A stretch of 64,000 nt of DNA from Branchiostoma floridae (taxonomy: Eukaryota; Chordata; Leptocardii; Amphioxiformes; Branchiostomatidae): contig NC_049984.1 of the NCBI RefSeq assembly GCF_000003815.2, positions 3,980,695 through 4,044,694 of the forward strand, read 5' to 3'. A program made the translations under genes and the position numbers. Under the pieces are notes generated by a model. It saw nothing but the letters and a program-made list of their open reading frames with translations. It was not told the origin of the DNA and made no database searches. Positions 56,067 to 64,000 of the stretch are shown in pieces; positions within the stretch are counted from its first letter, which is position 1; each line of letters begins with the position of its first letter.

Positions 56067-58072
56067 AACGTGTCTGTTAACATTAAACATTAGGAAAGTG
56101 AAAAATACTGAAACTGCATTTCATACAAAAAGACACCATAAAGATGATGAACAGTGCAAGGTTAGAAAAGTTTTATGATTACTTGAATCGTAATGATGAT
56201 GTAAAGAGTGAGCATGCAAATGTGTACACGGTTTCTAACGACGCTGATTCATTATTCTAAAGCACTGTATTTTTATGTGAGTTCTGCTAGTACTTATTCC
56301 CTTATGCCTCCAGTAACAAGTGGTCAGACAGACGTTTAGTACATGTATTGTGACCGGTTTGCTTAGTAACGTGGCAAGTTATAAAGATTGCAAAGATACA
56401 TATCCAAACAACATTGTAAAGCAAATTTTGGTGATTTAATGATTCCTATCCTATAAAACAATATCACCACAGAAACAGCAAATGATACATTCAGTGATTC
56501 AGGTTCAAATCAATGATGTATGTTGTAAGGGTAAAGTATATTGTAACTTCTGTTTGTAAAATACTGAGACATCTGTATATATTACATGATCATAGCTGAT
56601 GCAAAGCAGTAAGCCATTGTACGAAAAGGAATGCTTTTATTTTTTTTGCAAAACAAAGGCGTTCTCAAGCTCCATTTTCTTATACAGCCTTGGCATTTTC
56701 ATCAAGAACTAAATCACCTTTGTCTGTACTTCTACTCCCAAAATTATCGCCATAGAGATGTGCATCACATTGCTAGCCACGAGTAAACATCTAATGAATG
56801 TGATGATAAGATTATTTTTCCATCACGTTGTACCTTCAAATTAGTAAATAAGTCACATTTGCTGATCATTTACTTTCTTGTCATTTCCTTTTTGTAGATT
56901 GGCTGTTTTATTATGTCCAAACAAATCATCACCATGGAGAAGACCGGTAAACTGCTACCCACGTGTAGAATTGCCATGCATATGATAATTTCATTACATA
57001 TCACGTCGTGCAGATTTTCCGACCAGTAAGGCCGTGTTGGTTTGATTATATGTATGGCATCCTCTGCTCTGGGAACCACGAAAATGATACAAGCTAGCGA
57101 ATAAAAATGTTTCGCCATAAACGTTGCCTTCATTTGAAATCTAAGTGGTCAGGAAGGTTGAACAAATGATTGAACAAACAAAATAAGGTATACCAATACA
57201 CCCTTAATTTTTGTTTTTGCAATGTATGGAATATATATTGCAGTTGCTTTTTAGAACTTAAAGCATTGTTAAAACATTTTTGAAAACAGTCATTAAAAAG
57301 TCATTTTGAAAAAAAATTAATGCACGCTAGGAAGTCATCCATATTATCAAATCAACATGGCTTAAGCAAGACTTGTGAAGAGTGATGTCATCTGACGATG
57401 TAGCTTCATATGGTTAGGCAACAATGAGCACAGTTGTAGAGTCATTATTGTAATTGTTTGCACAGCGCTAGTCAACATACTGGTCGGTTGATTCTGGAAT
57501 AGTCAGACTGTCAGACATAAAGTTTTGTTACACAAGACAATTATAGTTACTCAAGCAGATGTATAGATTTGTAAACGTCCAGACGTTAATTATCAGATAG
57601 TATCTACGATCTATCGTCTATGACTGAGTGAGGGAGTCACTGACCAAGTATATGTAAACTACCTGAAAACGTTATCACCTGGATGTCCAGCCTCGACACC
57701 AACAGATTTTTTAAAAATTGCTCCATGATTGCGTTAGTATAATAACAAGGTCAAAAATCAAATTTACCCGACAGCTTACAAGTTTAACCGTTCAACATGG
57801 CAGACAATCACGTGAGTACAACACCATCTTCACTATAAGCGATCTTACAGGGGCTTTTAATTGGCATGGTTTGTTTGATTGTTTAATTGTCTATTGCCAA
57901 TCCCCATTAGTAATGCAAGCTATTCTTCGTAGTGTCCTTATTTCCTCAAATACAAAATGCATTAGAAAAATGACATTATAAACGAATAACTGAGACACAC
58001 GTACAACGATACCCCGTGTGTCCGTGCATCTGTCTCTGCTAATGGTTTACGCAAGCTTTCAAAATTGCAAAT
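56067..58072. other. No gene recognised between gene 3 and the multi-pass gene
   Basis: AT-rich intergenic DNA. Around 57025-57085, gttggtttgattatatgtat plus ggcatcctct and gggaacca resembles 16090-16135, so it holds a dispersed repeat. A piece at about 57895-57930 resembles 14510-14560. No supported exon. Confidence 0.45.
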
Positions 58073-61000
58073 TTAAAGACTACCCACTTCTTGCCCCGAT
58101 ACCTCAGTGTCAGTACTGAAACCGTCGTTGCTGATTCCAGACTCTGGAGACCCCACCGTTTCTGAGATATTGGAAACCGACGATTCCTGCCTCGAGCTCA
58201 GCCTGTTCGGTCTCGCATACTTCTGAAACTGGTACACCTGCCCCTTGATATCGGTCTCTCTTGTTTTGACATAACCTCTGTACACAAGGAGAATGACTCC
58301 CATTATGATTACGATTCCTTCTTTTGCCATGAATAGGTAGAAAGTACTGGATAATGTAGTTAAGTTGAAGAGTAAGCTCAGTGCTTTCTCAACTGTAGAA
58401 TCTTGGGAGTCATTACCGTATTGGACGGCGATGATGAGGCGCACCCCAAGAAGAAAGACATTCGAAATCACAACGAAGACCTCCGTGTACCAACGACTCT
58501 TTTCCGAATGTTTACGACTGCCCTCCGACGTTTCCCGATCCTGTTCCGAAGGGTTCCGATTGTTCCCCGAACTCCCCCGAACGTCGAAGACCACGACTAC
58601 GAAACTGTAGCAGATGAAGACGTAAGTGACTCGGGTTAAGGTTGGCCAGTCGACGAAGAAAGTTGCCTTCTCAACGATTTCGCTGATGAGATTCGTTGCG
58701 TCCAGTCCCTCCGTCAGCCACAACTTGCACACCTCGATGTGTTGTTTCAGCTTAGACACACGCACCCGTCTGTTCTCCGCTTTGTAGTCGAAATCCAGAA
58801 ACCTGGCGACAACCAGGACAGCTGCAGACATTTGTATGAACAGGAACATCTGAGGAAAACGGGATAGATATTTATGTAAGGAAAGTCTGTCAGATCCTTT
58901 TTTTCACTTTGCTGGCCAGATTGATCTGTTTTGACGTGAAATACATGAAACAGTCTATGTCATCCGCACGATGAGCATTGAAAAGAAGACAATCAGACAT
59001 GCGAACATGCAAATATACAGTAAGCGCCCTCTTGCAGAACACACAACCACTACAATGTAAAACAACACACCTTGATAGGCACACATACAAGCCAAAATAA
59101 AAGCAATGCCTCGATCTCTTCATGTGAAGAAATGTTTTACTTTATACACAGAACTTGAGCAAAGTTAGGGAAACACACATACGGACATACACAGACAAAC
59201 ACGCACACACATACATGCACACATACAGACACACACATCTATACACACATGCCAACGCACACACAGCACGTTAATTCTTTATACCTTTCGTAGCATCTCA
59301 GTGTGGTTGCTTAGCGTCTCCGTTGTTGTCTCGTCAAAAGCAGACAGTGACTCTTCGCACACTTCAGAAGAATTTGGTGTTTTCGTACATGCAATTATTG
59401 GTGCTACTGTCACAGAAATGTTCCTCAAAGTCGTGCTGTCACTGGAACTGGAACTGGAACTTCGTGCAGCACCCGTCGCCGATGTTCCTGCAGTTCTCTG
59501 TGCTGTCGCTACGGGCGTGGTAACACTTGGTGATGTCTTAGAAGCTGCAAGCGTGGTCGAGTCTGTGGACTGTGCTCCTGGAACACTGCCAGCAGTTGTC
59601 GAACAATTGCCAGCATCCGTACAGCTCAACGCGCGCCTCACAACGTGGTGTGGATCCGTAGAGTTCTTTTTCGAAACACTTTCGTCGGACCGGTTCTTGT
59701 GTGACAAGGTGCAGTTTTCGAGTCTGACCGTCTCTTCTACTCCCCCAGTGGAGTTTATCATCTTCACAACCAACTGGTCATCGACATCTTTGCCGTGAAC
59801 ACTTCTCAGTTCGTCTCCGAGACATTCGGGTCGGAATGTGGCCACTTGGCCTAAGGCAGCATTCTCCCCGGCGTACCTGCAGATGCAGATAATAGGGGAG
59901 ATCTGGTTGAGAGGTCAAATCAGTTATTATGAACCTCAGCTCGGGTTGTCTATTAGTTCCTTGTATTGCCCAGTGGCACATGTCGCAGCAATATTCCCTG
60001 CTGTTTCAGTATATCAACTCCCAATAAGCTGAAGGGGCTACCCAATTGTCTTGAGATTGTTAGATAAATAAATAAATTTATACAGGGAGTGCTTGATTGT
60101 CCTCCCCCTTGAATGTGCTCGAGGCATCTCCTCGAACAATGGACCCCCATTTTACGTCCTTCCGAAAGACGGGTGCAGCCCCAACCAAGATGTTCTGATC
60201 CTGAGACATGAACCGGGTCTCCCAGTTACCAATTTATTGGAACCAGAAGCTCAACCGTAAGGCCACTACCAGTTGTTCCCATTTGATTTAGTTTATTACG
60301 ATTGCAAACAAAACAATCCATGTGAGTCACAGGCAACAGCTATAGCTGTTGTTGTGATCCACACATAACATTGACACATGACATATACACTGAATATCCT
60401 AAGAAGTTAAAACAAACATCAAACAAAATCTAAAATATCATAATGTGTAAACTTTGTGATAGTTCATAAGGGTTTCTAAGAGTTATAGCTATTACAAAGA
60501 AGTTTACCTGCATGTACAGAGGTAGGGGTTGGCGATGCCGGCCATCCCCCCGGCCGGGAGAAACAGCCCCTCGGACACAGCGTCACGACAGAGACACGTG
60601 GTTTCAGCAGGTTCCTGGGGAAAGTCGTGCAGCCAGATCTCCACGTTAACCACGACGTACACGATTATCTGCACAGTGAAGAATACCTGAGGGAGATACC
60701 TGTTTGAGATAATAATGAAAATCTTTATTGCATATTCATGGCTGAAGGATAAATGCACAAAGGACTACATGTGGTCTTACGGATGCGAAGAAAACACTAA
60801 ACTTTTACAGTAATTTTATAATAATGATGATGATAATAAAAGAACGCTGCAAGGAAAAATTAATCTATGAAAGACATATAAATGCAAAAACACAAACAGA
60901 CAGACCAAAAACTAGACGTTGCCGTGAATAAGTATCATTTTCCATTGAACACAATATCACAATATCAAAGACTATCTGATTAATGACTAGTTTTACCATC

Positions 61001-62471
61001 TCTAATCTCTATTCCCTGTCACTTTGTAACAGTTATTAACTTTCCATTAACTGACTCCTTGTGTGAATATCACTAACTATATATGAAGGCGGGACAATTT
61101 TGATGCAGGCCCAAATCTTTCTTGACATTGTTACTTACGTCATACCTACATGATCTACTTAGTGCGTTTTATTCCCAATTAACTCCGATATAGCCATATA
61201 GGACAATCCTCTATCGCTATACCAATTTGTAATACATGTATCATGTGTGCATAGAGTCTGACCTGTCTGGCCCCTAGCCTAATTAGCCTATTTTTTTTAT
61301 CTATTCAACTCAGGATGAAAATATGTTCACAATATCCCATTCTAGACCCTTTTCTCAGTCATGTTTAACATAAAGAAATAGCTGAACGATGATCGCCGGA
61401 CGCACCTTCCTTGTAGCCAGACGACATACGCGGCGAGGAGGATTGTGGGAATGCCATAGATCCAGACCCAAAATGGCCGCGTCTCCAGCAAGGTCACTCC
61501 TCGAACAACCGCCGCCCCGACCACGTCCCCCAAGGTCACCTGGGGGTCAAACGATAAAGCTTGGCAATTCATTCTTAACTGTGTTTCTAGACACATCGGT
61601 ACTATATAGGCTAGGACAATAAGTACAAACTGTGTATGACAAATAAAGTTTGAAAATTAGCAATCTTTGAAATCTAAGGTGACGTAAATAATGTTCTAGG
61701 AAAAGGAATATTGATTGAAATATCGATTAAGACCTGCAATAATAAATGGCTTGGCAATATTCCCTAATCTCGAATATCCCCGAATCTTTAGTAACCAATG
61801 GTGTCATAACATTTTACTACTGCAATTTGAGTCAATGTTTAATTGACGGGCACCAAATGTTTCTTGTTACTATAAAACTAAAACTTGTGTTATCTCGATG
61901 AAGGTTAGACATCCATGTATAAGTAAATACTGAAACAGAAGGTACTAAATTCAAGCAACTGCATATGGTTGTGGAATTTCACGAGTTTCCAAACTCACGT
62001 CCAGCTGCTTAAATAACTGCTATTTGACCTAATTTGTAATATCATTACGAATTTGCCAAAATGACCTAGAAACAGAAAACAGTCATATTTCCACTAATAG
62101 TCATCGGAAATGGCGTATTGTGAATAAAGATGGAGGCAGCTAACATAAGATGAATTGATTCATATTACATGTATTTATATTACCATTCCTGTTTATTTGT
62201 CCGTTCCTACTTTTAGACTCTCCAATATCAGCAACGCTGCCTATGAGTCTGTGTTATTTACTTTGTCACGTTTGCTGATAGACAAATAAATAAATCGATT
62301 TACCTGCACGTTCTCGTGTTCCTTCAGCACCAGGTGCTGCAGGTAGAGCAGGTACCCGCAGTACGCCGTCAGCACCGCCCAGGACAGGACTGTCCCTACC
62401 CTCGGGATCCGCCATGTGGGTCGGGCAGGGTGGCAGCTCTCGGGCAACTTCTTACACTTTCCGCATGGCAT
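58073..62471 (-). CDS. Multi-pass membrane protein, five exons
   Basis: Exons on the minus strand are 62471-62304, 61539-61406, 60699-60508, 59876-59285 and 58849-58073. Every intron is GT-AG (donors cag|gtaaat, aag|gtgcgt, cag|gtaaac, aag|gtataa) and the phases 0, 2, 2, 0 join without a stop, giving 620 residues. The start is the ATG of MPCGKCKKLP. Hydrophobic helices lie at about 25-46, 79-98, 106-124, 363-381, 434-452, 485-505, 517-537 and 538-556, so probably eight passes. Residues 125-362 form a Cys-containing, Ser/Thr-rich loop with eight N-glycosylation sequons, hence extracellular. The C-terminal part (VVISNVFLLGVRLIIAV...YLFMAKEGIVIIMGVILLVY) recalls TMEM26-family proteins, but the resemblance is weak and the large loop is not a feature I know there. 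The tail is Ser-rich. Function unknown. Confidence 0.75.
59159..59275. repeat. AC-rich low-complexity run in an intron
   Basis: Imperfect (AC)n with interspersed acat and agac units between exons 5 and 4 of the multi-pass gene. Confidence 0.8.
60061..60275 (-). mobile_element. tRNA-derived SINE in an intron
   Basis: On the minus strand it starts ggtagtggccttacggttga, with an A-box-like TGGCCTTACGG and a degraded B box (GGTTCATGTCT). It then has ggttggggctgcacccgtct, ttcggaaggacgtaaaatgg and gggtcc, and ends in an attt-rich tail (about 60062-60082). The ggacgt(t)aaa(t)gg(a/g)ggtcc core is shared with the SINE at 44720-45210, so the two belong to related families. It sits in intron 3 of the multi-pass gene, in the same orientation. 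Confidence 0.7.
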
Positions 62472-62519
62472 GACAATCCTTCTTGGTCGCCAGATAGTCA
62501 GGGAATAGTCGATGTACAA

Positions 62520-64000
62520 GTGTATCTAACGTCAACTCTTCTGTTATTCTTTATAGCGACAAAAACGTGTTTGACATGAAAAGTATACGCCCAGTTACTG
62601 TCAATGTTGCTTGGAGATCCAATTTTTTTCAATCCACATTTAACCCGCAAGCTGTTTTTAATCGCGATAACTTTCATCAAGACCTTCACGACGATAAAGG
62701 AAACAGATTTGGTAGAATGATTATTGTCAATAGATACCAAGTCCTTGCTTTTTTGGTCAAGAGAAATCCGCAACGCCAACGAACACAAATAACACCCCAG
62801 CCTACCTGTCCTGCTACACACTCATGTAGAAACAGCAAGGACGACTTCGGCTGGCAAACTTGTACATCCGGTTTTGCTGTCTGTAGTTATTCCAATATAA
62901 TAGTATAGCGTAATCCTTTAACCCTTCTGACGTCTTGATGTGTTATCTAAGACTGGATCTCTTCAATGTTACTCGAATACCGAAGCGTTTTCCCAGAAAA
63001 TGCTTTTGCTGTTGGCTTTATACCGACTGTGGAATGATAAGGTCAAGTTGCCTGACGCTGTCACGCAATTCCTGTATATATAATGTACCTGTCATAAAGA
63101 TAGGGGTGTTGGCTCATAAACTATATTTTCAGTTCAATGATTAAGAGAGGAGAAGAACTGCGTCTTTTTTCCTTTTTCGTGATTCTGCGTGGATCGCTGT
63201 ATCGCTATTGACTGACCCTGTTTCTAAATTTTCTCCTGTCATGAAGTTTTGAACTTTGTACCCACAAAAGAACCGGGTTCGTACAATTTACGGAAATGTA
63301 GTGGAGCGTCCCTAGTATTATAGATGTCGGTTGAGACATTACAAAGGTGTGCAGGTCAGGGACACAATGGGCTACGCGTGCTTGGAGCTTATTACTTACG
63401 TTTGAACAGCTCTATACAGACAGGCGGTGGTTAATAATAGATGATCTGTTCTCGGTGATTCATGGTTGGTTTTCGTGTAAAGAACTTAGCTGCATGGGCG
63501 GGAAATATTTATTATTCATGGTCAAATTATGGTAATTAAGGAGCTGTATTTCTTACCCAGTATAACTGCCACTCGGCTATTGTCACAAAGCTAACTTATT
63601 TCACTGCTGAAAACGTTCACGTGTTCACACACAGTAAGATGAACAAACAGACACACACTCACACAAACACACGCACCTGAAAACCTGCCCAAGCGACCAC
63701 CTCTTCTTAGCGACCACCTGGCCATTGCGACCGCTTTTTTTCGGTCCCGAAAATTTTCCCCATTGACGTAAGCATTAAGCGACCTTTTCACTACGACCAC
63801 TTGGCCAACCGCGACCGCGACCGCGACCGCCAAAAATTGGGACCGCACAGGACCAAATCCCTGCCCATAACGACCGCGTCATTTTAACCTTGAGGTGTCA
63901 TCGATTTCCGATGATAATTAACTTATTTCACTGCTGATTTAAAGAATAGCACACACACACACACACACACACATGCGCTTATATACATAACATGCTTGGC
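62520..64000. other. Upstream of the multi-pass gene; short-motif array
   Basis: No gene recognised. Between 63690 and 63885 the motif (a/t)(g/a)cgaccac or cgaccgc recurs about ten times, with cctgcccaagcgaccacc and cctgcccataacgaccgc near the two ends. This resembles the subterminal part of pogo/Tigger-type MITEs, but inverted ends are not clear. An (AC)n run covers about 63949-63973. The promoter of the multi-pass gene should lie just after 62471; I could not define it. Confidence 0.4.

Noticed and set aside
55990-56178. Small plus-strand frame after gene 3
   Set aside because: Overlaps the gene 3 tail in another frame and has no independent coding signal.

Overview
The window reads as genomic DNA of an invertebrate chordate, most likely an amphioxus (Branchiostoma). 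This is inferred from three things: a cluster of single-exon LRR-Ig-transmembrane receptor genes of the kind greatly expanded in lancelets, genes split by GT-AG introns, and a dense mix of LINE, SINE, MULE and many small inverted-repeat elements. There are no bacterial features. Species was not tested by any search.

Region by region. 1-12.7 kb is repeat-rich and gene-poor. It holds a YqaJ-nuclease-like remnant (minus, about 1.3-1.7 kb), one clean exon with a GTSF1-type CHHC zinc finger (minus, 3487-3606), duplicated promoter-like blocks, a GGGGCCC-tipped MITE, and LINE remnants (RNase H and a zinc-knuckle ORF1). 12.8-27.1 kb is a diverged segmental duplication (copy A 12.8-18.0 kb, copy B 19.5-27.1 kb) carrying broken MULE transposase pieces. 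Copy B also has a fourfold 172-bp array and a 2.6-kb insertion with CACTG...CAGTG ends that copy A lacks. 27-34 kb holds a frameshifted ORF with a spectrin-like repeat ending in a 27-bp minisatellite, and an L1-like LINE tail.

34.6-56.1 kb is the receptor cluster. Gene 1 (minus, 34640-36697) is intact. Gene 2 (plus, from 47697) has an intact ectodomain and membrane segment but a 100-N assembly gap and a frame-scrambled tail. Gene 3 (plus, 53846-56066) is open at both ends but broken by several lesions within about 130 bp. All three share the order signal peptide, Cys-rich N-terminus, about 8 LRRs, LRRCT, one Ig-like domain, Thr/Ser stalk, one TM helix and a tail; the tyrosine block DPYYSTI...PYGIA...YGRA is intact in genes 1 and 3. 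The first half of the Ig domain is far more alike between them than the LRRs. Between the genes are many small transposons, including two identical 174-bp inverted MITEs, a 110-bp foldback with a 9-bp target duplication, and a tRNA-derived SINE with a 12-bp target duplication.

58.1-62.5 kb is a five-exon gene on the minus strand for a multi-pass membrane protein of about 620 residues with a large sequon-rich loop. Its exon phases fit together exactly. The receptor genes probably act as cell-surface recognition proteins signalling through tail tyrosines; this is inference from domain order. No link between them and the multi-pass gene is visible beyond proximity.
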